A stretch of DNA of 64,000 nucleotides from contig JAUCEF010000013.1 in NCBI GenBank assembly GCA_033558025.1, forward strand, positions 2,535,001-2,599,000, read 5' to 3'. The DNA is from Phytophthora sp. 'mugwort' (taxonomy: Eukaryota > Oomycota > Peronosporomycetes > Peronosporales > Peronosporaceae). Positions 32,984 through 43,748 of this stretch are shown here, piece after piece. Each line of letters opens with the position of its first letter. Position 1 is the first letter of the stretch. Below the pieces are notes generated by a model, which was not told where the DNA came from, made no database searches, and saw only the letters and a list, made by a program, of their open reading frames with translations. The position numbers were made by a program, and so were the translations under genes.

Positions 32984-34596
32984 ATGCCAACGTTGTGTCG
33001 GCCAAGACATTTAGACCCCGAGCGACTGCGAGCTCGACTTGGAGCTGAGAAATTCGAGCGGTTGCGCTACCATGAAGCGGCGGTGGTGAGCACAGCGCCA
33101 CTGCAATTCCAGGTGTTTGCATTGAGCAGTGATACTTTGTCTATTGTGCCGCTTCTGGGTCGAGGTGAAGCTGCCCCGGAAATGTGCTTCTCATTGCGGA
33201 ACATCACCCATTTGGAGCGGGTGGTGCCTGCAAACAAAAAGCAACGTGGGCTGCTATTGGTCCCAACCAGTCAGCTCTTCCGCATAAAGTTCCGGGAGGT
33301 GACAACCAAGAAAACACAAACCGAGTTGTACTTTTCCACATTTGAGCCGCATACGCAACTCTTCTTTCAGCTCTCAAGAGCATTGTGTGTCGATTTTCAG
33401 GTTCGTTTCGAGGTTATACAATGAGTAATCATATGTACTTGATATAACCATTTGCGATCTTGTGTTTTATTGTAGAAGCAGTTGATCCCTCAAGTACAAG
33501 CTACAGACAACACCCCAACGCAGATAGAACAGCGTCTGGAATTGACAAATTTGCTGCAGACGCTTGCATTGGATCTAGGTGGTGCACGTGACGACGTCGA
33601 GCGTACCCACTTGGTCGATGAGCTCACTGCCGCTGCGTACGCTTCCGATGAGTTGAGGCAGCTTTTCTTTGAAGACCGTACACAGATCCAGGGATGTACC
33701 GGTGTAGTTGACTTTTTGGTCCGCCAGCTTTCCTATCCGCTGTGTCAAAGCGCAAGTGTTACAACGAGACTTACGTTTGTGCACAGTATTGCACGGGTAC
33801 TCAGTGCCATGTGCTTTGACATGCAGTTGCGCACGAGTTGCGTCGAGATGCTGTTACTGAATGAATTACTTCCTAACTTACTTGCTCGCGGAATGGAGAG
33901 TTACGTTATAGGTGATAAAACCATACGCGTGGAAAGGGAGGATTTCATGGATGCCCAAGCTGCATTGCTCCTTGCACTGGACGCTATGCAGCAGTATGAA
34001 GACTTTCGATTGCATCAGCATCAGCAGATGCGTGGATTGTTGATCGAGAGATCCACGTCTGTAATGCAACAAGCTCTTCGAGCACCAGCACTAGCAGAAT
34101 GGCTTCCAACATTCTTCAAAAGGGTTTGCATTGCAATATCGCGAGTAGCTATCGCAATTGAGAGACGGTGTGAGTTTGAAGACAGCGAAATTGAGGACAG
34201 GGAAGATAACGAAGAAAGTCAGGAGGGGCGAACGGACGAAGAAGAGGGCGATTTGGATTGTAGAGACGCTCTGGATCCATCCCAAATGTTAGCACTCTGG
34301 CGAAGTGTGACTGTGCTGGAGCTGCTAGTGAAGTGCGACGTTGCTTCAGGTAGCAACCAAGTGCTTGTAGAGCTCCTGCGAACCCGCAAAGACTACATCG
34401 AGTAAGTACATACTTGCTGAAATACCGTGAAGAGATATAATGCACTAACGTCGTTTTTGATTCATCTGATAGCATGTATTTGAGAACTCCACGCTTCATG
34501 ACAGCGTTGCGTACGAGCAGGATACCCCACCTCGAAGATATTGTACTCAAAATGACGAGATTTCTGGAAGCACTTCGAGATCGACGAAGAAGGTAG
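32984..34596 (+). CDS. C12orf56/DUF4551-like protein (three exons)
   Basis: Exons 32984-33400, 33476-34401 and 34473-34596, all with clean GT-AG introns of 71-75 nt, give 488 codons. The first exon reads like a PH-type beta sandwich (QFQVFALSSDTLSIVPL; MCFSLRNITHLERVVP; GLLLVPTSQLFRIKFREV). The second is mostly helical and armadillo-like, with an acidic patch (DSEIEDREDNEESQEG). The layout and the RLRARLGAEKFERLRYHEA start recall the DUF4551 family (human C12orf56), for which no function is established. That name is a tentative visual match. The 3' end lies 74 bp from the end of CCDC40 on the other strand. Confidence 0.6.
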
Positions 34597-34670
34597 AAGT
34601 TTTAAGCGCATATTTAACGGAGAAATGTACACATGTATCTGCGAGTTTGTCTGTTGCGCTATGTGGCTGA

Positions 34671-37547
34671 CTACTTGTCCATCGGTGGGGGGTCTTCCGC
34701 GAGCAATAACACACGAGGGAGAACCTCAGCCAAGTGTGGGCTCTGTTTCTGCAGCATTGTGACAATTGCTCGCACCTTTTCGATGCCATCGTTGGCCTTC
34801 TCTAAAGCTTCAGCTGCTTGTGCTTCATTGGCAGGACCATTGCTCACTCCACGACAGAGTGAGTCAAACCGCTTGATCATGCGCAATTTGCGTGCTCCAG
34901 CGTCGATGTACCGCTGCTTATCGTATAATGCAGTGTTAATCGCACGTTGAAGCGACAATCCACGCTCTTCGTCCACCTTAAGCTCGGCCGAAGCTTTCTC
35001 AAGCTGGAAAGAAACATCCTCGCCGCCCACAAGCTGCACACGAATACTCTTGTCCAGTCTCGCGGCATCCCGCTCGCTTTTGCGCAGCTGATTCTGTAAC
35101 GTAGATACTTTGGCTGTGAGGGCAGCAAATGTGAGCTCTGCCTCCTGCTCCTTTTTACTTCGGCCCCGAAGAGCAATGAGGTCGCGCTTGTGAACAGCTT
35201 GCTCCATGTCTTGCAGCATCTGCTCTTGGCTGCGTTGCAAGGCCTCAAGTCGTAGACGCATGCGATGAATCTCCTTCTCCATGCTACGCGCCTCCGCTTG
35301 CCCAACTTCCGGGTCAAGTGCAGCCTGAGTCTCTTTTTCTAGCTGAATCTTCTTCTCCCAGAGCATCAGTTGTCGCTCCACCTCCACCACGCGGTCTAAC
35401 AGCTCGTGTTTCTCTCGACGGAGACTAGCAGCTCGAGCTTCCATCGAAACGGATGCCGCCTCAAGCTCTCGCAGTTCACTGGCAAACTCGAGCTCTAGCG
35501 CGTGATTCCCATTAAGTAGTTCATCATGCCGCGAGCCATGACGTGCGATAAGCTCATTCAAGCGCCCAGTGTCTGCGTGCAGTGAAGTAATCCCGTTCGT
35601 GAGGTCTCGGAGCTCACGTTGCATTTCGTGGAGCTCATGCTGCAGTCGCAACTGCTTCTGCTCGAGCACGCTCGTTTTGCTTTTGCGTGCCTGGTTGCGT
35701 TCACTCAGCTCCTGTGCCTCACTTGCAGCATGTACAAGTGCAGTTTGTGTGCTGAGCCACTGCTTCTGCTTGGCTGTGTTCTCTTCTCTACCAGTCTTCG
35801 TCTCGCGTACAAGGTTCTTAATCGTCGCCTCTAGTGGTCCAGTGTCTGCGTCCTCCATCTTGCTCACAAGCTGCTCAAACTTCTTGTTCAGCCGGTCCAA
35901 ACGCAGCATTTTCTTCTCGATCTCGTCATTACGCTGCCGGATCTCGAGCTCGGCACGTTCTACTCGCTGATCATCTCGCTTGAGTTCTTCGACCAGAGCT
36001 CGTTGAGCTTCGACAAGTTGCGCGGTGTGATTCTGCACATTGAGGGCGTCAACCCCCACGCGAGCCATCTCGTTGCGCAGGTTCGCCAGCTCCACTTCTT
36101 TCTCGTGCACGCGTGTCACGAGCCGCTGTGTTTCCTTGGTCAGATTATGCGCTGCCTTGTGCACCGTGGTTTGGTCATTCTTCTCCGCGGCGATTTCATC
36201 TTCAAGCAAGTGGCGCTCACGCTGGGTCGTCTCCAAGTGCTGCGCTACTTGAGCTGCCTCTGAATCCAACTTCTTACCTTCTGTCGCAACAGAGGAAACC
36301 TGAGCTTCAGTCTGTTTGAGGGACTTGGCGAGCAGCTCGTGACGCGCTGCGAGGCGCTCGTGCTCAGCTCGTAAGTTTTCCGTCTGCTCTTTAACAAACC
36401 GCAACTCTGCGTTAAAGCGCTCGATGGTAGCGATCAGAGTCTCATGAGTCTGTTGAGCCTTCTCGATCGAGATTTTGTAGCCGCGCAGTTCAGCGCCTAG
36501 AGCAAGTTCGTCTTCGCCCACTTTAGAGATAGCCGCCTGAGTAGCTTGAAGCGCGGTGTCACGCTGCTGCATACCAATGAGCGCACTCTTCCACTGCTGC
36601 AGAAGTTGCTTTTTCTCGAATGCAACAGACTCCATCTGCGTTGCCGCCTCGCGCAGAGTTTCCTCCGCAGCATGTGTCTCCATCTGCTGCGTGTTGAGCT
36701 GCGCCGCATTGGCCGCCAGCTGCTCTTGAAGTGTCTTCACTTGTTCATTCAGCCGATCAATGTACAAGTCTTGCTTCACTTTATCCTTCTCTGCAACAGT
36801 CATCGACTCTTCCGCCTTCTCTGCTGCACGTTGCGTGCGAGCAATTTCGTGCTTCATTTCATCGTTGTACTTCTCCACTTGTCGCAATGTTGCATTCAAC
36901 GAGTCGAGCTCTGCCTGCGTCTTGTGCAGATGGACGCGACGACGTTCGACAGCCAGCTTCTTCTCTTCAGCACTAGCTTTCCACTCGTCAAGTTTGTCTT
37001 CGCTCGAGAACCGCTCGTCGTGTAGCATCGTGAGTCGGCGGTGCGCACCTTCTAGCGCGACCTGCAGCTGCGCAAGCTGCTGCTGTACTCCATACAGTGC
37101 CACTCCTACGTCTTCACGCGCCGTCTTGGCGCGTCGTAGCTCCTCCTCCTTCTCGCGCAACTCCAGGGACACGCGCTCGTCGTTGCCTACGAGCTGCTCG
37201 AATAGCACCTTCTGGATGCGCTGCATGCGCTCATGACGCCCCATATCCATGATAGTCTGCGTTGGATCTTCGCCCTCATCGTCATCTTCATCCTCGTCGC
37301 TGTCGTCCTCTTCTTCACTATCCGCGTCTTCCTGAGGGCTCAATGCGCCGACCTGATCATCTTCCTCACCGTGTTCAATGTCGTCAACCCCAGGCTCTGA
37401 TATGCCCTTCCATCTCGTCTCCGCGACCCCCTGCTGCTCTCCATCGACTGCGTCCGACATGTTCTTCTCGAGCTCAATCGCTGGAACTGACCGAACAAGT
37501 GTCTTCAATCCCATCGGCGTCGTTTCGGTGAGCATAACGGCTCTCAC
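34671..37547 (-). CDS. CCDC40: CCDC40, axonemal ruler coiled-coil protein
   Basis: Single exon of 958 codons. CCDC40 (FAP172) with CCDC39 forms the 96-nm ruler that positions inner dynein arms and radial spokes on doublet microtubules. The protein is an acidic N-terminus (residues 60-100) followed by continuous coiled coil to the end. The segment FEKKQLLQQWKSALIGMQQR (about residue 310) matches the signature region of CCDC40, with the related QxDxALxAxQxA pattern after it. Presence fits an organism with flagellate zoospores. Met codons at residues 5 and 30 are alternative starts. It shares a 136-bp divergent promoter with the DnaJ gene. Confidence 0.87.
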   Translation of the reverse strand: MRAVMLTETTPMGLKTLVRSVPAIELEKNMSDAVDGEQQGVAETRWKGISEPGVDDIEHGEEDDQVGALSPQEDADSEEEDDSDEDEDDDEGEDPTQTIMDMGRHERMQRIQKVLFEQLVGNDERVSLELREKEEELRRAKTAREDVGVALYGVQQQLAQLQVALEGAHRRLTMLHDERFSSEDKLDEWKASAEEKKLAVERRRVHLHKTQAELDSLNATLRQVEKYNDEMKHEIARTQRAAEKAEESMTVAEKDKVKQDLYIDRLNEQVKTLQEQLAANAAQLNTQQMETHAAEETLREAATQMESVAFEKKQLLQQWKSALIGMQQRDTALQATQAAISKVGEDELALGAELRGYKISIEKAQQTHETLIATIERFNAELRFVKEQTENLRAEHERLAARHELLAKSLKQTEAQVSSVATEGKKLDSEAAQVAQHLETTQRERHLLEDEIAAEKNDQTTVHKAAHNLTKETQRLVTRVHEKEVELANLRNEMARVGVDALNVQNHTAQLVEAQRALVEELKRDDQRVERAELEIRQRNDEIEKKMLRLDRLNKKFEQLVSKMEDADTGPLEATIKNLVRETKTGREENTAKQKQWLSTQTALVHAASEAQELSERNQARKSKTSVLEQKQLRLQHELHEMQRELRDLTNGITSLHADTGRLNELIARHGSRHDELLNGNHALELEFASELRELEAASVSMEARAASLRREKHELLDRVVEVERQLMLWEKKIQLEKETQAALDPEVGQAEARSMEKEIHRMRLRLEALQRSQEQMLQDMEQAVHKRDLIALRGRSKKEQEAELTFAALTAKVSTLQNQLRKSERDAARLDKSIRVQLVGGEDVSFQLEKASAELKVDEERGLSLQRAINTALYDKQRYIDAGARKLRMIKRFDSLCRGVSNGPANEAQAAEALEKANDGIEKVRAIVTMLQKQSPHLAEVLPRVLLLAEDPPPMDK

Positions 37548-37683
37548 ACGTCACAGATAACCTCTTTTTCCACCAATCCAATCACTACTTTTATTGTGAA
37601 TGGTTGAAATCATTCTGGTAAGCTTCTAGAACCGGGCGTCCACACAATTTGGGCTCATTCCCTAAGTTTCTGAGTCACTGACG
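37548..37683. promoter_or_regulatory. Divergent promoter of CCDC40 and mitochondrial DnaJ with Inr
   Basis: 136 bp between start codons. GCTCATTCCCTAAGTTT at 37653-37669 closely matches the oomycete initiator consensus GCTCATTYYNCAWTTT, 15 nt before the DnaJ ATG on the plus strand. No matching initiator was found for the CCDC40 side. Confidence 0.55.
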
Positions 37684-39093
37684 ATGGCCATGCGATCAGT
37701 GCTGCTGCGCTCGGCGGCGGCGCGCGCTTTAGGTGCGCAGGCGCGGCGGCCGACCACGCTAACGTACGGCACGGCGGCGCTGCTGGAACAATGTGCAACG
37801 TTCCACAGTACGCGCGCCGCTATGGAGCCTACCAAGCGCGATTTCTACGATGTGCTGGGCGTCTCGCGCGATGCCAGCAAGAACGAGATCAAGAAGAAGT
37901 ACTATCAGCTGGCCAAAACGTACCATCCGGACACGAACAAGGCAGACCCGGATGCCGCCAAGAAGTTTGCCGAGGCCACCGAGGCTTGGGAGATCTTGGG
38001 TGACGACGACAAGCGCCAGAAGTACGACGCCTACGGGCACGCCGGCGTGGACGAGCAGGCGGGCTTCGGCGGTGCCGAAGGCTTCCAGGGACAGGGGTTC
38101 GAGGACATCTTTGGAGAGTTCTTCGGCGGTCAGGGCTTCGGCGGACGCTCTCGTCGCAGCGCTAACCAGCCGCAGCGCGGCGCCGACATCCAAGTGGACG
38201 TCACGCTTAACTTCATGGAGGCGGTCAAGGGCACCACGCGCGACTTGAACATCACGGCCAATGTCGAGTGTGACACGTGCGATGGATCCGGCGCCAAGCC
38301 TGGCACCAAGAAGAAAACATGTCCGACGTGTAAGGGATCTGGTGTGCAGATCATGCAACAGGGATTTTTTGCGGTGGAGACCCCGTGCCGTCGCTGTCGT
38401 GGTGAAGGATCGATCATTGAGTCGCCGTGCGGAAAATGTCACGGAAAGGGGACATTTAAGAAGCCGCGCACAGTGGAGGTGAGGATCCCCGAGGGTGTGG
38501 ACCAGGGTATGAACCTCCGTCTGGTGCACCAGGGCGAGCCTGGACAGCGTGGTGGGCCGGCAGGACATCTGTACGTTGGCATCCACGTGCTGCCGGACCC
38601 GTTCTTCAAGCGTCGTAAAACGGATGTGCTGGTCGACGTGCCTATCTCGGTTGCGCAGGCCGTATTGGGCGGTTCAATTGTTGTGCCGACTTTGACAGGC
38701 GAGGTGGAGATGAAGATCCCGCGTGGAACACAGCCGGACACGGTGCTCCAATTGCGTGGGAAGGGTATCAAGGAGCTTAACTCAAACCGCCGCGGCTCGC
38801 AGATGGTGAACCTTCAGGTTTGCGTTCCGAGGTACGTACCTGCAATTTGAGAGTGTGAAGGCTCTGACGATAGTAGTGCTAACGGTGCATGTGTATTATT
38901 TTTAATGCTGTTTAGGAACTTGTCAAAGCGACAGGAGGAGCTTATGGAGGAGTTCCTGAAGGAAGAGAATGAGCGCGCGGAGAAAGGTGAGGACCCGGAC
39001 AGCAAGCCGCACTCGTTCACCAAGTCGGTGCGAGACACTGTTGATCGGATAAAGAGTTTTATTAAGAGCTGCAAGGCGGACGGATCTTCCTAG
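37684..39093 (+). CDS. Mitochondrial DnaJ (type I Hsp40, Mdj1/TID1-like)
   Basis: Exons 37684-38831 and 38916-39093 (84-nt intron, GTACGT donor) encode 441 residues. The first 40 residues are Arg/Ala-rich without acids ([19 protein letters not shown]), a mitochondrial presequence. The J domain ([20 protein letters not shown] with YHPDTNK) is at 53-118, a Gly/Phe region follows, and four CxxCxGxG motifs ([32 protein letters not shown]) span about 197-262. The substrate-binding barrels follow ([15 protein letters not shown]). Such proteins deliver clients to mitochondrial Hsp70 and stimulate its ATPase. Without the second exon the C-terminal helix is lost. Confidence 0.94.
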
Positions 39094-39376
39094 ACAACTG
39101 GAAGCGTTTACAGCTCAGTGGGACGAATGGTGTACAGTGGCTTTAGCCCTTGATTTTGACTACGCAGGAGAGCGTGTACTCTGGCTAAAACAGTGAGCTT
39201 CTAGACGTAACAAGATGTAGCCGCTGCAGAGATGGAGAAAGACCACGCAAAAGAGCAGTGAACAAAAGTTGATCACTGCTTTTCGCCACATTTTAACGTG
39301 ACACAGAGCCAAGCAATACATGCAATGCGGACTCCAATGAAGTGCTCTTTTAGTCAGTTGCTGTGAGGCTTTTTGC

Positions 39377-39760
39377 CTAGAGGAGGAATACGTCGTCCTT
39401 GGGGGTCTTGAAGATGCGCATGTGCAGCCCCGGCACGTCCAGCAGCTCGTTGATCTGCTGCGTGCACTCCTGAAATTCGTTGCTGGCTAGCCATGTGTCG
39501 AAGTCCTTCTTGGACTCCCACTAGTAGAGCAACGCACATTAGGTTAGACGTGGCTACAACTGCAACTTCTAAAGTCTGATTACCTCGGAGAAGACGACGT
39601 ATTTGGTGTGGTCGTCCACCTGCGCGTACGTGTCGATAGCGATGAACCCGGGTTGCGCGCGCACCGTGGCCTTGACGGTCTCCATTAGGCGCGCCACGCG
39701 CGGTTCGTAGCCACGGCTCATGATGCGCTCACACAGCACCTTGATGCGTCCCGTGCTCAT
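39377..39760 (-). CDS. ABM-domain (antibiotic biosynthesis monooxygenase-like) protein
   Basis: Two exons, 39584-39760 and 39377-39520, joined in phase 0 across a 63-nt intron, give 106 residues. The first ATG fitting the family is 39760 (MSTGRIKVLCERI); an upstream in-frame codon at 39796 is not ATG-supported as start. The ferredoxin-like ABM fold is suggested by ATVRAQPGFIAIDTY, a following strand (TKYVVFSEWESKKDFDTWL) and a helix (NEFQECTQQINELLD). Small ABM proteins include heme-degrading and quinol-type monooxygenases and many of unknown substrate; I cannot assign one here. Soluble, no targeting signal seen. Each exon alone is too short to reveal the domain. Confidence 0.75.
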
Positions 39761-40261
39761 GATTGCCGCGGATGTGGGGACGAAGAGCAACACCATCGAA
39801 CATTATCGATTCGGTAAGGTACGAAATATTATCTCCTTTACCACCGGCATGTTTGATACTGCGCTGTGTAGACGCAGCCCGCGACCTGGAGGCTGTTGTC
39901 CGGTAAGAAAAGATCCTCATTGATATATGCAGACCAACTGCCAAACGAGCCGTCGACGAACTATTACTTCGTTACGATAATAACCTCGCTGTGGTAACGT
40001 GCTATCTGAGTCTTCATTGCACGCAGTTGCTGCCTGCCGTGTCATACGTAAGCATGTGCAGCCCAATCATCTGTGCTTGGTGTGGAAGTCTTCATCTTTA
40101 TCAACTGCGCCTGCATTTTGCCAGCAACGCGGCGCAACTGTAGCAGCAGGAACACACATACACGCGCAGGTGGTGGTGAGTTCGTGTGGCACAGCGTCCA
40201 TTACAGCTCCTTCGAGGGTATATTGTGATGACATACCTGCTTCACCTCCGCAATTATCTGC
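39761..40261. other. Intergenic stretch, nothing recognised
   Basis: About 500 bases between two minus-strand genes, presumably ABM promoter and OST4 3' UTR. No supported frame. Confidence 0.4.
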
Positions 40262-40369
40262 CTATAGCTCAGCGTCCTTGGGCTTGGCCGTGAGGTAGTG
40301 GAAGCCGACAACGGAGATCATGATCACCGCCCCTAAGCAGTTCACGAATACCATCAGCGCCGCGTCCAT
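40262..40369 (-). CDS. OST4: OST4, mini-subunit of oligosaccharyltransferase
   Basis: A 35-codon gene, far below normal gene-caller cut-offs. It reads from ATG 40369 (context GACGAGATGGAC) to TAG 40262. OST4 proteins are 35-40 residue type I-like single-span proteins that stabilise the STT3-OST3/6 part of oligosaccharyltransferase in the ER membrane. The sequence has the family's pattern: an N-terminal Asp, LMVFVNCLGAVIMISVVGF as the membrane helix with the conserved F-x-N-x-LG, HY directly after it, and a short Pro/Lys tail (TAKPKD). Just before the ATG, TGTTCTCGGCAG looks like a splice acceptor, so a 5' UTR intron or an extra upstream exon is possible. Short length is the main risk; the motif pattern is specific. 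Confidence 0.8.
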   Translation of the reverse strand: MDAALMVFVNCLGAVIMISVVGFHYLTAKPKDAEL

Positions 40370-41693
40370 CTCGTCGCTGCCGAGAACACGTAACAAAACA
40401 TCACATGGACATCATGAGTATACGGCTCTACTTCTTGCCAACTCGAAGCAGCACTCAGCCCTTGCAGCCACCGCTGGCAGTCCCCCTTTAGGTGACACGT
40501 ACTTGTTCATGGTGTCGCTCTTGTAGTATCTGGCTATCCTGTTGAGACGCGTAGCCGATGCGATGTCGAGCGAATGTATTGATTGGCGTGGTGCACCCAT
40601 TGCACGACATCTCCGGAGCTACCATAGCTGGCTTCAAAAGCCGTTTTGCCGTCAATGATGGGTTGGCAGCATAGACGCCTACACGAACGCTATTTGGGCA
40701 GTGATGGCCGCGATGAACACTTGCGATGAAGTACATGTACATGTACTTCTCGCACTGCCAAGCAAGACAGCAGCAATATCCACCGTATTCACTTGCCATG
40801 ACTGCCGCGCAACGTTGAAGTCTGCGGCGCGCAGGTGTGTAGGGTATGGCTACTTTATCTTGAAGCTTTGCAACACTGCTGGCCTTGTCCGACTGGCAGC
40901 GAAGCTGAAGCGATTACCATGACGTTCTAGATCGACGGTCCAACTCATTGGCCGTTTCGTTGGACTTGTAGCTGTTTAAGTTGCCTTTCGGCCGCTCTCC
41001 AAGTTGGCAGATACGACAAAAAACTCATACATATTCACATGAACTCTTCTTTCCTCGATGGCTTGCTGAGACGCACACAGCGGTGGTACTGCGCCAAGTG
41101 CTGCGATATATTGACCAGCATCTATCACGGCCTCCAGCACTGATGACCCAGCCGCAGCGCGTTGCTGGAAGGCTGCTGCGACAGCGTTTCCGTGATAAAA
41201 CTTTTACCGTAGAAGGCAGCACCGCCCGCTCAGAACAGCGCGCCGAAAATACATACGCCTGAAAGATACACATCTGGTTAGCGCTATTGATACTTGCAAC
41301 GCCGAGTTAATCCTGCGGCTGCAAGCGAGCTCCTCGTCTTCAGTTCCAAAACAACAAGCCAACAACCAGAAGGAGGCGTCGTCACCAGTCACACCTGTGC
41401 CAGCGCTTGAGCAATATCGTTTGTGCGACAGCCAGGCTACGCCATTTAAACTCGCGCCCGTCCGCTGGATTACGCTGTCACATTACGCCACCCATCCACC
41501 TCGTGCATAGAGGCTGAGTCTGCAGCAGTCCACCGTTTACGAGCCACAAGTCGGAGTTTCCTTTCTCGACGACACATCCCGGCGCTTCTCAAAAGGCAGC
41601 TCGGTGCGACATCATTCGGCAAAAGACCTCGCGACGAACAAGCAAGAGCTCCCGACGGCACGAGAGCAAAACCCGGGCAACTTCAACTCCGTC
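40370..41693. other. Intergenic region with minus-strand protein-like scraps
   Basis: Upstream DNA of OST4 and of the PX-RING gene. On the minus strand several short stretches look coding (AGGAAFYGKSFITETL near 41190-41230; VFIAAITAQIAFV near 40700; YAANPSLTAK near 40670), but stops and shifts separate them, and I see no consistent splicing. Could be a decayed gene or missed exons. Not annotated as a gene. Confidence 0.3.
40728..40749. repeat. Perfect 22-bp palindrome
   Basis: Positions 40728-40738 are the exact reverse complement of 40739-40749 (GAAGTACATGT and its mirror). No spacer. Confidence 0.95.
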
Positions 41694-42581
41694 ATGTCGG
41701 GCATGAGCATCCAATCGCAGCGCCTGCTGCGCATGTACGAGACGACCAAGAACTCGCTCAACATCAGCACGCAGGTGGCGTTGGCGGGTGGCGTGGCCGC
41801 GCCCGCCACCATGTACCAGATGGACATCTCCTTCCGCAGTACGCGCAACAAGTGGAGTATCGCCAAGCGCTACTCGGAGTTCTACGCTGTGCGCCAGCAG
41901 CTGCGCAAGTTCCTCAAGCAGTACAAGCAACAGAATGGGGACGGCACTGTCTGCCCAGCCCCGCTGCTCTCGCTGGACAAGACGCTTGAGGCCGCCTTCC
42001 CGCGCCGTCACATCCGCAGCGACAATAGCATGATCATCGCCGAGCGCAGGGCGGCACTTGAGACCTTCGTGCAGTCGCTGGTCAAGGTGATATCCAGCAT
42101 CCCGATGGCGGCCGACGTTGCTGGCACGTGTGAGTCAGCAATGACCGTAGAGACCAAGCAGCTGCTAACATTGTACACGATCCTGCGTGACTTCCTCGAG
42201 TATCCGGACAAACAGATCGAGAGCGAGACCAAACTTAAGCTGGCCGTGCTGTCGCTCGAGGATGTGGTCGTGGACTCCCGGAGCAACTTGCTCGAGACTG
42301 TCGAGAGCATCAGCAGCAGCGAGTGTTGCAGCATCTGCCTCGGCGAGTGGGATGACGAGGAGTGTGCCGGCATGAACGTGGTCAAGCTGCCGTGTCTGCA
42401 CGCCTTCCACGAGGACTGCTTGCTCGAGTGGCTGCAAGGCACCACGCACTGCCCCATGTGCCGCGAGGAGCCTACCACTGCCACCGCACGCGCTAGTCTT
42501 AATGAGTGTGCCGCCTATCATTTCGACAACAGCATCAAGGCGGACGTGGCAGCAACCACGGACAGACACACCTTCAGCTAA
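41694..42581 (+). CDS. PX domain and RING-H2 finger protein
   Basis: Single exon, 295 codons. The start 41694 (MSGMSIQSQRLLRMYETTK) is the first ATG in the frame. Residues about 30-175 form a PX domain: MYQMDISFRSTRNKWSIAKR with the RYSEF motif, then LDKTLEAAFPRRH and ERRAALETFVQSLVKVI; PX domains bind phosphoinositides, often PI3P on endosomes. The C-terminal RING-H2 is complete: CCSICLGEW, LPCLHAFHEDCLLEWL and CPMC. The predicted job is an E3 ubiquitin ligase acting on endosomal membranes. This PX-RING order is not a standard animal family that I can name. An upstream coding exon is possible because the frame is open to 41604. Confidence 0.85.
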   Translation: MSGMSIQSQRLLRMYETTKNSLNISTQVALAGGVAAPATMYQMDISFRSTRNKWSIAKRYSEFYAVRQQLRKFLKQYKQQNGDGTVCPAPLLSLDKTLEAAFPRRHIRSDNSMIIAERRAALETFVQSLVKVISSIPMAADVAGTCESAMTVETKQLLTLYTILRDFLEYPDKQIESETKLKLAVLSLEDVVVDSRSNLLETVESISSSECCSICLGEWDDEECAGMNVVKLPCLHAFHEDCLLEWLQGTTHCPMCREEPTTATARASLNECAAYHFDNSIKADVAATTDRHTFS

Positions 42582-43748
42582 GCTGTCATAGACCGTGACT
42601 TCGCGCCCTACTCGTCCGTTGAATTATTACCATAGCAAAGTAATAGAAACCCAGCGCATATTTATCATTCGTATTTGCTGCCTTTTGTTGGCTCCGTAAT
42701 AGTGATGACGCTGATGTCCGTTCCAACCTTCGAGCGAGCTTATTTCCCCACTGAGACCATCATGCGTGCAGCCACATCGAGGACAACTGGAGGAGGTAGG
42801 AAGCAACTAAGTGCTGTACCGCATGGAACTTTCCGTTCAAAGTCAGCTTACGAACACTATGGCAACGACATGCAAGCGCAGCTACAACCACCTCGTGCCC
42901 CAGATGAGACGCTCCGTCTCGCTCGGTCCAACCGCAAACGTATTAGTTGGTAGCTTCGTCAGTCATGGGATCAACTCACCCCATTAACCGTGTCAAATGG
43001 ATTTCGAGGAAGTGGTCTTATGCCAAGCCTGGATTGCCATGCAGCAGCTTCTCTGATATCGGCTTTCGGGGGACGCTAGAGCTACCGAATTTAGATTCCG
43101 GATTATGTGTAGATTACGTCAAATCTTGTCAATCTTCAGTGTCCCACATAGAGCCGGTTTTCATGTTTCGGGTTGAGTTTGGGATGAAGAAAGATAAAAT
43201 ACGTTACGGGGTGTGAGATTTTCAAATTTTGGACCGCGCGCTTGTGAAAGCGAGTGGCAGTCGTCGCCCCCCATGTGCCAGCGAGTGAAGGCCCAAGCAC
43301 GAGGATCCCGTGCGATTCCTGCGTTGCCTCCGGTGCGGAATGTATCGTTTACAACTGTCTGGATTAACCAGGGGCACAGCTCAGACCCCTCCCCGTATCC
43401 TGGACACGGCAAGGTTACGCGTGTACAATGTGGCAGTGCCGAGATCGCGCGAATCGCATCAGAGAGAACGAGCGATAACTGCGAGAGCTCACACGGACTT
43501 CCGCTCAGATGCCCCCCGGCTCCCCCCCCCCCCACACACACACCTAACTGTCCATAACACTGCTTTGCTGGAGGCGCACCGCGCGGGGCAGGTAGCCCAC
43601 TCACGGCAGGTCGACCAAACTATTCGGCTCGCCATGCATGGCCGCCGGCGCCTGACACATATAACCCCATGGCCACGCTGAAGGAGGAGCGCGACGAAAG
43701 GAGGGACGGAGGGACCACGAACGGTGGGAACGGCGCGCACTCCGAAGT
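42582..43748. other. Intergenic stretch with homopolymer runs
   Basis: About 1.2 kb. No gene supported. A 12-C run followed by CA repeats lies at 43522-43545. Frames on both strands over 43160-43700 overlap each other and have no domains. Confidence 0.4.
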
